Assembly (NCBI GenBank): GCA_000697665.1
Contig: KL197771.1
Location: 1-24,584, forward strand
DNA from: Jaapia argillacea MUCL 33604
Taxonomy: Eukaryota > Basidiomycota > Agaricomycetes > Jaapiales > Jaapiaceae
Length of the DNA: 24,584 nt
Direction: 5' to 3'
A model generated the notes under the pieces. It had not been told where the DNA came from, did no database searches, and saw nothing but the letters and a program-made list of their open reading frames with translations. Position 1 is the stretch's first letter. The number at the start of each line of letters is the position of its first letter. The translations under genes and the position numbers were made by a program. Below, piece after piece: positions 1 through 10,466 of this stretch.

Positions 1-910
1 AATTCCATGCCACCGTGGTGTAATGGTGAAGCTCTCCAGAGTTTCTTATAGTGTTTTTGGTTCGGTTCCGTGCATTTACATTATTTTTCGCCCACGAAAG
101 TGTGGAATGCAGGCCTCGATCAACGGCCGACGGCGGCACATGTCAAGCCAATCTGAGGTGAGGAATCCGGATCGAAGGATTCCAACCTGTTGCCAAATCT
201 TGCGAATTCCAACGAATTTGCCATTGGAATTCACCGATCCTCAATTCGTCGGTTTTCCGACTTTTTAAGGACAGACGTGTACATCATACAGACGGATCAA
301 CCAATCAACACGCGTCAACTTGCCCATCGCTTGTTCGACATACAGTAAGGCAAATATTGAGCGAGACCTGGTCCCATTCTGTGACCAGGAACAAGCTCAT
401 GATCAGCGGCATTGGCACTGAATCTCTTCAGACTTCTACCCCGCACACATCCTCTGAGGAGTTCACTTGCACACGTGACTGAAGCCACCCTTATAGGCCT
501 AAGTAGTCATTCCTTGAGGGCTCCAAATACACTGAGGATTCTCCAAGTCCCAGCTTTTCGAGACACTACTTGACCCCTTTGGGTGGTCAATTAGATAGAC
601 GTTGTATGAATATCTAATTGAGAATGATATGATATTTATGATACTATGCTACACATCATAATTGGAATCAATGAACAGATATTTAGTTGGAGGGGATAGG
701 GTGAATGGAGAGGGAGAAAGGGAAGAAGGAGGATGGGGATAGAGATAGAGAGGGTGGGGAGGAGGTTGCATGTCGGAGTTTGAATCGTCTTTGTATCCTC
801 TCGTAGCTTAGTCTCCAAATGATCATCACTTTACTATTCACTTCACGGTTCGGGCCTCTTCAATGAGTGCATCGTTCGCGTGAACTAGGTGATCTACTTA
901 CTACTCAGAA
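1..910. other. Intergenic, no supported gene
   Basis: No open frame here has a recognisable domain or a splice-consistent extension. The 81-codon frame at 23-268 is low complexity and unsupported. Positions 16-69 show a tRNA-like box A / box B spacing (see findings), but no tRNA fold closes. The stretch around 590-650 is AT-rich. Confidence 0.6.
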
Positions 911-986
911 CTCGACCTCTACGAGAGGGTCGAGGTAAGAGACTTTACTTCTAGCTTCGGAGCTCAAACTCTACGAGAGGGTTGAG
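911..986. repeat. Pair of related hairpins with shared CTACGAGAG loop
   Basis: Two copies of a short inverted repeat lie 52 nt apart, at 911-934 and 963-986. Each has arms of about 7 bp (CTCGACC/GGTCGAG in the first, CTCAAAC/GGTTGAG in the second) closing over TCTACGAGAG. The stem bases differ between copies, and one difference is compensatory (G-C in one copy, A-T in the other). The core CTACGAGAG occurs a third time at about 1070. Function is unknown. Confidence 0.5.
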
Positions 987-1379
987 TTACGAGACCTATT
1001 CATTACAGATTTGTGTACGGACTCAAGAGCGACTTGGTCGCATCGCGGAGACCTCATCGACACAGGAAGCTACGAGAGTAGTTGTGCCTTGCTTTTGAAC
1101 TGCCAAGGGAGCTACTTGCAGGTAGCACCTGGCAGCCATACGCGCCGCTTCTGGAGACACCGACACCCATCCTGCTGGAGCTGCGGCTATACCTGCAAGG
1201 ACAATTGTTGCGTACTTCACTATCCACATTCGTTCGGGACGTCTTGCCAACACCCCTGCCATGTCTAGAGGCCTTTCGCTTGCGAGGGAATGTGTGCAAG
1301 GGTGTAATAGGATATACGAAACGGAAGAGTGTAGTCCCATGCTTGAGGATACCGGCATCTGGTATGTCCAACTCGTCAT

Positions 1380-1715
1380 CCCTCCCTCATTGTCCCACTG
1401 TCTTTTTTCATCTTCCATATTGCTACTCCCCATCTCTTTCCCCCCACCATATCCAGCCCCAGCCTCTTCTCACCTCTCCTTGCTCTCTCCTTGCTCTCTC
1501 CTTTGTTTACTCCCGTTCACCACCGCTTTTTTTACCCCCCTCCCCCACTCTATTCTTCCCACCCCCATCCCACCCCCATCCATCCCATCCCCACCCTTCA
1601 GCTCTCCTATACCCTCCCCCCTACTACCTCCCCCTACTGTCTTGCCCCCATCACATCCCCCTTCTACTGATCTCTACCTTCCCTCCTCCCTCCCCTCCCC
1701 CAACCTGAATCTCAG
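1380..1715 (+). repeat. Pyrimidine (C/T) tract, G-quadruplex-prone on minus strand
   Basis: About 330 bases are almost purely C and T on the plus strand, with many runs of 3-6 C separated by 1-4 bases, densest at 1535-1600. The minus strand therefore carries several G3+ runs at G-quadruplex spacing. Long open frames across the tract on the plus strand are an artefact of composition (Pro/Ser/Leu only) and are not called as genes. Confidence 0.7.
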
Positions 1716-2680
1716 TCATTCAAGGCCCGTTTACAGTAGACAGGATCTTCATATTATGTGCTCTTGCTACTCTTCCCTCCTGCCTGATGAATTACTGAGG
1801 ATAAATTGGCTTTATTGCTGATTTAATTGACATTGTGACCCTGACTATGTAAACCTCCCAAAATCACGAGTCAACCCTCCAATGTGGTAGAGGGCACCCA
1901 TAGCTTCCATATGAGCCAATAAGTACAAAAATGAAGCGGTATTTCGGTCCAGGACATGGAGACTATCGCAGTCATCAACGGCGACGACGACGACGACGAC
2001 GAAGGTTTGAAGTCGAGCGAAGCACTGATAATGATGCCGTTGATCTCTCGAGATGGCCGTGACGATCCAGAAGCCGTGATGGGTGAGCCCAACGACACAT
2101 CGCAAGACGTGGAAAATGCTAACACTTATGAGGAAAAAGGTCCTGATAATTTGACCCTCTACTGGCAGTTAAGGGCACAGAGGTTTTCGTAGCTAAGTAG
2201 CTAGCGTCGCCAGCCCCAGGCATACAAGCTAATTAGCTCGCGGTAACGTGAGGTCGAGGTGCTTTGCTCACAAGTGAGGAGTCCAGGAGGGTTAGGTGAG
2301 GATTCCAAACTGTGGTGCCTCGCACACGTGAAGGTTCGTTCTGAACTGAAAAGGGGTGACAGAGCGGTAAGGAAAATATGCGAAAGGGTTAACAGAATGC
2401 CCCAATAGGTATTGTAGACGTGTCTCATCATGTGGGTTGGTATGTTGTCTTAATGAGAGGAATTAACCAGTCGCACGGTAGAAAGGTGTGCTAACATTTC
2501 GAGGTGATCAAATGTCTTCGCAGGAGAATGGAACTCTATATCAATGTTGCTCCGACTAATCTGCATAGCTCCAATTAACATCAGTTAACAGTGCAGAACG
2601 CGACAGAAGGATTGTAATCGAAGCGATATGAGGTGAGAAAGGGGCTATCGAAGGTGGCGAGAGGCACCAGGTAAGAAGCC
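1716..2680. other. Intergenic, with a (GAC)6 microsatellite at 1983-2000
   Basis: No gene is supported. A GAC trinucleotide run at 1983-2000 sits inside a 78-codon plus-strand frame (1956-2192) that would encode a short acidic peptide. I see no domain, no splice extension and no homology cue for it. The right end is the 3' flank of the JmjC-like gene on the minus strand. Confidence 0.5.
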
Positions 2681-5600
2681 CTATACCTTGCTGGAAAATT
2701 TGAATAGGACCTCTAAAGACACGGTTTGATCCCCAAGTTTGTACCAATCCACTCCGTTGTTAAGGAGAAAAGACAAGTTCGATTCTTTGATGTTGTTGAA
2801 CAGGACAACCTCACGGATTACACGTTGAGCCATTTGCAACTCGGCGGCTTCTTCTCTTTTCATCCTTTCTGTCTCTTCGAGTGATCGACGGCCATCGCTT
2901 TTGGCCTGTGGGGCATACTCATTGGGATGGAGGACCATGGTGGCCAGAGCAAGGAATGAGCGGAGAGGAAGGATGCTGTCCCAATAATTTGGAAGGGCAA
3001 TGACCATGTTGTTGATGAGGCGGGGGACAGCAGGGTGCTCCCGATTGGTGAGTGTCCCGGGATTCAGATGGTCCAGAGCACGAGACATCTCGGTAAGGTG
3101 GAATAAATGATTGTGGTAAAAGTGTCCACCATGCGCGACCGTCGCAATTGGGGTGTAGACGGCATACATGATGCCGGGCGGTTGAACACTGGCAAAGAAA
3201 TTGAGAGAGTCAGCGTTGAGAAGGGGACGATTATAGAGGGAAATAATTTACAGGACGTCGCCAGGAGTCAGCCAGACTGCTTGGAAGGCAATGCTTTGAG
3301 TATCGGGTTCTCGAAACAGTGCCCCGCTGGCGTCCAGATGGCTCTGAATTATTTGCTGTCTGAAGCGCCGATCTGAGAATTTGAGTTGCATGGGAACCCA
3401 AATTTTGCATCCCTGATCGATAGTGACCCACGTAGCAGCTCCGCCTGCGTCGTGTTGGGAATGGGAGACAAATCCACCATGGGAATACAACTCCCAAGAT
3501 GGAAGTGGATTCAAGTCGGGGTTAATTGTTTGATTGCCTTGACCCATGGCCTCTAGGGCGGCACAACTTTGATTGGGGAGTGGGAGTGCTTGGTTGAGAT
3601 CTTGATTCAAGAATTCGGCTTTCCTATGCTGGCATAAGCCCCTAGGGTGAAACATCAAATCGGAATCACTGAGAGAAGAGTTGAAGGTTTGTACTTACTC
3701 GATAAACCAGGGTGTAGCACCGCTTGAAGCATGGCAGTCCAGAAAATTCCAACAGACATCGGGATTTTCAACGCCTTTGCAGAAATCGGCGAAGGTGCCC
3801 TTGGTGAAGACGTCTGGATAAGATTCTTTGTTGGAGGGAGTGGACTGTGGAACATGATGTGCTAGGTTGATCTTTTCACTTCCCTTCCCCACTACCTTCG
3901 TCTTGGGACCATAATCTCGTGGGGATAAGTTGGTCTCATCACCAGTCGAGTCGGAGTTGTAGGGGATCCGTTGCTCCAGATACTCGTCTTGGACTCGCTT
4001 GCCTGCGTCTAAAAATGCGATCAGTTGCAGAAAATGGCTGCGAACAGTGATTTTACCTTGCCAAATAATCTGAGCATGGACAGATCCCTTGTGGAACTTG
4101 ATCGACTCCAGACTGAAGTCGCGCCGGACTCCAATAATCTCGTAACCACGGATGAGAACTGGTCTGTTTTTGGCAAGGGACGACAGTATGAGATTTGTGA
4201 CCTTTACACATTCCACGGGGGTTGGGTGTTTTGGGTCGATAACCTCGGATCTCAGTTCGATGACTAGACAAGATTGTTCTTCCGGAGGGAGGGAGAGCAG
4301 ATCGGGAGCTTGCGCCATAGCTTTCACCGCACAAACATCCTGACACAAGCACTGGGTGAGACTATGTACAGAGAAGCGGGGGACAAATTTACCCGTCCTT
4401 GCTCGCCTTTGGGCCGTTTGAAGGGAAGGATGGTGGAGACTCCAGATGACCACTGAATCGTCTCAGAGTCGACAGGAAACTCGACCCCGAGGCGATGGCC
4501 CAAGTATTGATCGTCAGAGGCGGAGCGACGTGGATTCCGCGGCATAGAAGTTGGCGAGTCGTCGGATGAGAGGCTTGTCAGAGGAGATGGGGGGCTGCGC
4601 TGAGGGGAAGCGGCTCCGATGGAAAGAGGATCAGCTTCCGAGTTGACATGGGAACTCTGTGCCATGAATTGTTCAGTGGCAGTGTTGAGGTGAAGGGGTT
4701 CTCGACTTGGAAGAGATAGCAGCGCTTCGACAGCTTCGGGAGATGAAGACCTGCTTTCAAGTGGGTACTCGTGACTGTGGGGCGCCCACGGCGGAGAAGT
4801 GAAAAGCGAGTGCGTCGGTGGATAATGAGGCCGGGAAGGTGGACTAGGAGGAGTGAAAGCTGCGCGCTGCGCGTATTGTCGATCTTCTGAGACGCTACGA
4901 TAGTTGCCCTTGGGCGGGGCGTTAACATCAACGATCTGAGGGGTAATGTTGTCGTTGGTAAATGCATTCTGGTCAAGGGGTGGTGGTGAATGTCCATGTA
5001 CGATGCGAGGTCTCTTGGGATGTCTAGGAAACGAATCCTGTATCTGACCGTTATCATTTGCATCGTCTCTCGATTCTCCGATCTCTGGAAGGTCCTGTTG
5101 GCCTGCATGTCGACGTTTCTTCGTGACCTCAGCACCACCCATTGAGTCCTCATCGTTCTCTTGCCCTTCAGTACCTTCATCGTCATCCTCGGATTTTCTG
5201 GACACCTCCGGTTTCGTGGCAGCCCTCTTTTGCCTCTGCCGTTCTCTGTCGCGTAAATGCTTGTTCGAACGCTGAGTTTCCAGTTTCACTGCTTGGTCAA
5301 AGGCGCATGCCTGTAGTTGGGAGATCGTCAAAGGGTGCTGCACTTGCCGCTGGCGGAATTGAGAGAGGCTTGTACCGGAAAGCCACTTGAGCCTGACATC
5401 GGCGCCAGATCCATAACATAGCTCGGCGTTTGGTACAAGAGGATGTTTGACGACGGAGTCGGTGGAATCATAAATAGCCCATTGAGTTTCAGAGACCTTA
5501 TAGAAGAGGGATATAGAATTTTCGTGCCAATGGGAGTATATGTCACCGAGATGACCAAGGGAAGTGGGAGGCAATACCTTCCCGATGTATTGGCAGAAAT

Positions 5601-5811
5601 GAAGTTGATTCGGCTTGGCGGGGCGGTATGGATAGGACGCAGGGATGAAGTCGCATTGAAACGAATACTTGTTACAAAAGAACTGCTCTCCATCTAACCG
5701 GATGCTGCCTTTGTTAGGGTGAGGGTGCGGAGGCTTTTGCGATGAGGAGCTCTCCCCTAACTGTGGGGGGGGTGAGGGAAGTTTGGGCAATGTGCGTACG
5801 CGGCTATGCAT
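2681..5811 (-). CDS. JmjC-domain protein (KDM2/7-like fold), probable pseudo-demethylase
   Basis: Five exons: 5811..4393, 4339..4057, 4008..3699, 3641..3252, 3188..2681. All introns are GT-AG (53, 48, 57 and 63 nt), and the spliced length is 2910 nt (969 aa plus stop). The first 470 residues are mostly disordered. They contain a K/R-rich stretch, an acidic SEDDDEG block, basic KKRRH and KRPR clusters (possible nuclear signals) and Pro/Ser-rich segments. Residues about 720-840 form a JmjC-like core: TPWF before it, then HDAGGAATW, GCKIWVP, TPGDVL, PPGIMYAVYTP and AHGGHFYHN, resembling KDM2/PHF8. JmjC enzymes bind Fe(II) through HxD...H. Here the first His position is Gln (Q733 of QHD) and the distal His is Tyr (Y809 of GIMYAV). 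Iron-dependent demethylation is therefore unlikely, and a reader or scaffold role is inferred. The 48-nt intron is in frame, so its splicing is less certain. The last exon could splice onward at a GTATAG donor near the stop. Confidence 0.8.
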
Positions 5812-7765
5812 AATCTGGAGTTAAATGATGGGATGGTCAGTAAATATGTAATCCACAGGCCACGAGATGGGCTATCCAGTGGGAATCGTACTGGGATCGC
5901 TCCGCCAAATCTTAGCTTACTGGTTGTATGAGGTGAGCCAAGGGAACGCTCGATTACCAGCGACGATGTGTTGTTAAGGCGTCGGAAAACCCTCAGCGGG
6001 TCTGTACGCCAGGCCTGAAGAGGAGGACACGTGGGGAGGGTGGGGAGCAAAGATTGAAAGGAACTTAACTGCAAGTGGTCGGGAAAATATTGTCCGCCTT
6101 TCTGGGGATATATTTGTCAGATGGATATTGGATATGGAAGTCGGTGGTGGAACCGCACGGAGCGACCGCCGCTAGAGGATTGCGATTGTATGGAGCGACA
6201 GAATGGGGAAAGCCTAGTACTCGCTCGGGATTGGACTAGTGGTCCCAACCTATCGCTGCACTCGAGATGGGGATATATACGAATCGTGGGATTTGAGGGG
6301 TTGTTGATGCAGCGGAAGAGGTTGATTAAGAGACGCAGGAGATTCGAACAGAGAATCCACAGTGAAAGGGGCCGAACTGTTCCCTTGGGTGGTATCAGAA
6401 ATAAATTTCCAAGTCATTCCATGAAAGGAAGGCAAACCTTTGGAGAACTGTGGCGTAAGTTTGTAGTTATTTGGGTTTCGTGCAGACTTTGCAAGAGACG
6501 TTAGTCCTCGTACCTCAATCTTATATCTATCAGCCTCGTTACTCTCTGCTTTTGTTTGATACCCTAGTCGCTCTGTGTCTCCTTCTATCAAATAATACAG
6601 ATGACAGCTCGTTGCTGGTGTGATCTGAGAATCTATGGGAAGTGCTAGATATAACCTCCTTATATTCCAGCGCAATATTAGGATGATGACAGCTGCAAGC
6701 TGACAAGCGTGGACGACGGCGACAGTGATGCGATATAGGGTCAAGCGACTGTAATGAAGGCGGCGAGGTTGTTTGGAAAAGACCAGACCCTTGGGATAGT
6801 TGCACTATCCCAAGCTTATAGAGGAACAACTAGTTGTGACGAAGCAAAGATGATGTGACGGCGGGAAACAGTCCCCGCCCCAACAGTCCAAAGTGGGCCC
6901 GTGATGGGATCTGGCACGGGCGACAGGTGATCTGGTGGGACGCGACGCGCCTGCCGACGGGAGATCGAATCGACGTCACCGAGGGAGGCACCCCGAACAC
7001 CTCGCTTGCCCCGTTCGGTTGGAACGACCGACACTTTCATCCAGAGATTCGAAAGGAACGAGGGGATCGAGGGGATCGAGGGTGGCCCCAACGCCCCAAC
7101 GAGGTGTACTAGCTGGTCTTGGGAATAACCCAATTTTTGCGCGCCAAACCTGTACGATGTAGCACAAGAAAACAACGGAGGGGACATGATTCACTCGAGC
7201 TTGAGACGACGGCTGGCAGCGGAGACGGACAGCGAAAATTTGGGGGGAAGCACCGGAAATTAGCCTCGGATTCAGCGTCAGGGAAAGAACGCTAACGGTT
7301 GACGTTTGTACGAGAGAACAGGGAAAGGAACGGAGAAAGAAGTTTGGATGGCCCTGCCGTGGGGACGCCGAACGGGACTGTATTTTGCAAATTGGGACTG
7401 TTTCTTGAGCAGTCCTCAGCCCTCTGCTATCGACACTTTTTTTGGTGGCTCCTCAGCCAAATCCTTTCAGATGCGCTCACGACCAGCTCAACATACAGTC
7501 CGGTGGGTGGGAGGAACACAGTTCCACCTCGATCACCACCATATATCAGCCCATCGAGCGCCGTCCAACGACCCATTGCCTTCTTTTCCCCCTTCTCTCA
7601 TCTCCGTCACTTCTTCTCCCGCCTCCTTATAGTCTCGTCTCCCCAGAACTATCTCCTCACCAACAATCCCTCTCTTCGCGCCCTCGACCACTTCCCTTAC
7701 CTCTTGACCTCTCTTCACTGTCGTCCAAAGCATCTCGTCGTCGTTCAAGGTCATTTGGGGCACCA
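5812..7765. other. Intergenic region between divergent JmjC-like and XPG-like genes
   Basis: About 1.95 kb separates two start codons pointing away from each other, so both promoters should lie here. No TATA element is assigned. A 164-codon minus-strand frame (6744-6250) could splice internally (66-nt GT-AG at 6513-6448), but it has no recognisable domain and is not called. A perfect hairpin lies at 6790-6814. A short tandem GGGGATCGA pair lies near 7060-7080. The stretch 7590-7765 is CT-rich, as is usual for a fungal 5' leader of the downstream gene. Confidence 0.45.
6790..6814. repeat. Perfect 10-bp hairpin
   Basis: Arms CTTGGGATAG and CTATCCCAAG are perfect reverse complements with a 5-nt loop (TTGCA). 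It lies in intergenic DNA with no T-run following, so it is not read as a terminator. It could be a protein-binding palindrome or a small mobile-element scar. Confidence 0.5.
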
Positions 7766-10149
7766 ATGGGTGTCGGAAACGCCTGGGAGGTAAGTTTCCC
7801 CTCTTCATTGCGTCTCGTTTGACGATGTACTCATTCGTTTTGGTCTCATTCCCGTGTAGGCCGTCGCCGATGTCAGCGACACCCGCACCCTTCGGGAACT
7901 CGTCTTCGCCGGCTGCCAAGATGCAAACACGTGGGGATATGTCATTGGCGTCGACATTGAGTGAGTTTTCTCTCTTGTCGTTGATGTGTCCAACCTCACC
8001 TCTGTCCTCTTCAAGGCTCTGGTTACATAGCACCAAGCAGAAGTTTGTCTCAGTCAACCCTGGCCGTGAACGATGCCCTGAACTATCAATCATATTCCGG
8101 CGCTTCTCCGTCCTTGCATCACTCCCCGTCAAGGTGATCGTAGCATACTCGGGGGGAAATAGGGCGTTGGTAAAGCGTGGCAAACGAGTGAATGGCAAGA
8201 TGCATCACTTGACCCCCGACACGTATATTATGTCCATTGCATTTGGTTTCATTCCGGTCAAGGTATGCTTATGTCTTTCGTCTGTTGATTGCTTCTCACC
8301 CCTTCGTTTAGGCACCTGCAGACGCTGAGGCCTACTTGGCCTGGCTCAATCGGATTCATGTCATCAACGCCGTCATGACTGATGACTTCGATGCCGTCGT
8401 CTATGGCGCCCCCGTTGTTATTCGAAAGTTTGTTCTTCCATCCCTCATTCTCCATTCCCCCAACTCATCTTTCACTCCTTCTGTAGCCCGAATTGGAAGG
8501 ATAAACAGGATGCGGTTCAAGTCGTTACTGCGGAAAGGCTTCTCACTGAGAAGGAACTCACGAAGGGGGGTTTAATGTTGATCGCCGTCCTCGTTGGCGG
8601 GGATTATCACCTGGTATGTATATATTTGTCGTTCATTCATTCATTCTTGTTACTAATCGCATCTCGTCCTGTACATAGGCTGGCCTACCGGAATGCGGGG
8701 TTAAAATCGCGGTGGGCCTCGCCCAGTGTGGCTTCGGTGACAGCCTCCTGAAGGTCATCCACGACACTGCAAGCAAAGACCTTGATTCGGCTGTTGCATG
8801 CTGGCGTCAGGCGTTGCAGGAGGAGCTCCGGACGAACGCTCATCGACGCCTTCCTCACCGGTGCCCTGCACTGGCGGAGTCTATCCCTGACTCCTTCCCA
8901 AACCTTTCAATTGTCCGAGCTTACACACACCCCTTGTCGCCCCATTCCGAGCAAGTGGAGCACAACAGGGACTGGTCAGTTCTACATCTGGCCTCGATGG
9001 ACGTTCCATCTCTCGCTTCGTTGTGCGAGAGATTCTTTCGTTGGGGTACCGCCGAATCTCTCCCCAAAAAGTTTGCGGAGTATATTTGGCCTGGGTTTTG
9101 TCTTCGCCATCTGTGTCAGACACCTGCGGGAGAGCAGTATCAGCCCTCGGTACGTTTCTCTTCTCATTCTTTTCTCTCCTTCGTGCCGTACTTATGTACT
9201 CTGCAGGGTACCTCAATGCCCAGCATCACCACGGTTACGGCATACGAACAACATCAACCAGCGACCGCCTCCCTCGGTGCATACCTTGTCGAGTTCTCCG
9301 TCGCGGATCCTCTCAATCTTGCGCTCACCGGTCTCCACCCTCTCGGCCTCCCACCCAACCCATTGCATATTGACGAGAATGGCCTATACTCCCGCTCTGA
9401 CCACTTCGAAGTTGATGGGCCCTCTCTAACTCAGGTATGGGTACCTGCGGTGATTCTCGTAAGGACCGCGCCTTCTTTCGTCAACTCCTTCAAGCGCCGT
9501 CGAGTAGTTGATCGGTTCCATGAACTTGGCTTCATGATAGTAAGTTGGTTTATGAGTTCTCGTCTTCGTTACACATACTGATCTCTTATGTCTCAACTAG
9601 CCACAACCTTCCCCCTCATGGCAACATCCTTCGTCAATGTCGTATCTTCCTTGGTCACCACAGTTCATCACCCCGTCTTCCCCCGCTACCTCCGCCTCCC
9701 CTGCTGCGTCTCCTAGCTTCCCCACGGTTCCTTCTGCCACTGCGCCCTCGGCTGATGGAGTTGTCGAGGATGATGCTCCTCTTGCCAGTACCTCGCAGAT
9801 TCCTCCCGGACGGTCGACGTCGAGTAATGGCGACCATCCCCGCTTTGCTTCGCTCGACCTCCCGGAACTCGTTGACGATGATGTGGATGACCCTGAGCTT
9901 CCTTCTGTGTTGGCTATCCTTGCTCATGCGATGCCCGTCGCAGCACCTGAGCACACAAGCGGGCCCGTCGAGGATGGCACCATGGATCATCCCATTGACC
10001 TCACCGCCGATGGTGGTGCCTACAATCCCATTGATCTTACCCAAGATGAAGGCGATGACAATGACATGGCGGATGTTGTTGCGGTGCTCGACGGTGCCGA
10101 CTCTGACATTGTTGAGTTGACACCCGACGTGATGATGGACCTTACTTAG
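7766..10149 (+). CDS. XPG/Rad2-family nuclease, GEN1/Yen1-like, with altered active site
   Basis: Eight exons: 7766..7789, 7860..7960, 8016..8262, 8312..8427, 8487..8613, 8679..9149, 9207..9539, 9601..10149 (1968 nt, 655 aa). The ATG has context CACCAATGG. The N-nuclease domain starts with GVDIELWLH (D40). The I-domain includes APADAEAYLAWLN (D128, E130) and TDDFDAVVYG (D149, D151). GGDYHLAGLPECGVKIA (D202) begins the helix-hairpin region. XPG enzymes cut branched DNA with two metals held by these acids. The position normally read as Asp in the (Y/F)DG motif is Ser here (YSGGNRAL, S87), and the usual first Glu of ExE is Asp. Activity may thus be reduced. Residues past about 475 are low complexity, with PIDLT (twice) and IVELT followed by acids, resembling SUMO-interacting motifs. 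The 57-nt intron at 9150-9206 is in frame and could be retained. Confidence 0.82.
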
Positions 10150-10466
10150 TCTGCGTATGCCTTTGCTTATCGTTTTCATTTTTGCGTCACGTCTCCGAGT
10201 CCACCTCGGTGTGTAACAAGTATTGTTGCCTCTGTACTGATTGCTTGCTGTTGCCTTGTATACTAGGTTCATTGCTGTATCATCTCTCGTGTCCACCATC
10301 GTATGAGTGTGTATGTTAGTTACTCTTAGGTCTCTTTTTTGTATCTGTACAGTTGAAATTCAAGTTCTTGGTCCAAGCCGAGTGTTATTCTGGGCAATAC
10401 GAGTGTGATATAATTTTATAACCGTTGAAAACAAGTATGGGTGATTCTAAACTATACATCTTCCCA
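10150..10466. other. Convergent 3' intergenic region
   Basis: The 317 nt between the stops of the XPG-like gene (plus strand) and the tyrosine recombinase gene (minus strand) should hold both polyadenylation regions. It is T-rich on the plus strand. No gene or repeat was seen in it. Confidence 0.5.

Noticed and set aside
23-268. 81-codon plus-strand ORF at the window start
   Set aside because: No domain, no splice extension, and composition like the surrounding non-coding DNA.
1082-1821. Long overlapping plus-strand ORFs rich in Pro, Ser and Leu
   Set aside because: They run through the C/T tract, where stop codons cannot occur, so the open frame is explained by composition.
1956-2192. 78-codon acidic ORF with a poly-Asp run
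   Set aside because: The Asp run comes from the GAC microsatellite, and no homology cue or intron structure supports a gene.
3669-3698. A 30-nt intron in the JmjC-like gene using the nearest CAG acceptor
   Set aside because: Too short for splicing; the CTAG acceptor at 3642 gives a normal 57-nt intron in the same frame.
6250-6744. 164-codon minus-strand ORF between the JmjC-like and XPG-like genes
   Set aside because: A 66-nt in-frame intron is possible, but the product has no recognisable domain and the opposite strand has an equally long frame.
6790-6814. Hairpin read as a transcription terminator
   Set aside because: Eukaryotic context and no T-run after it; kept only as a palindrome.
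9655-10299. 214-codon minus-strand ORF
   Set aside because: Antisense shadow of the low-complexity C-terminal exon of the XPG-like gene.
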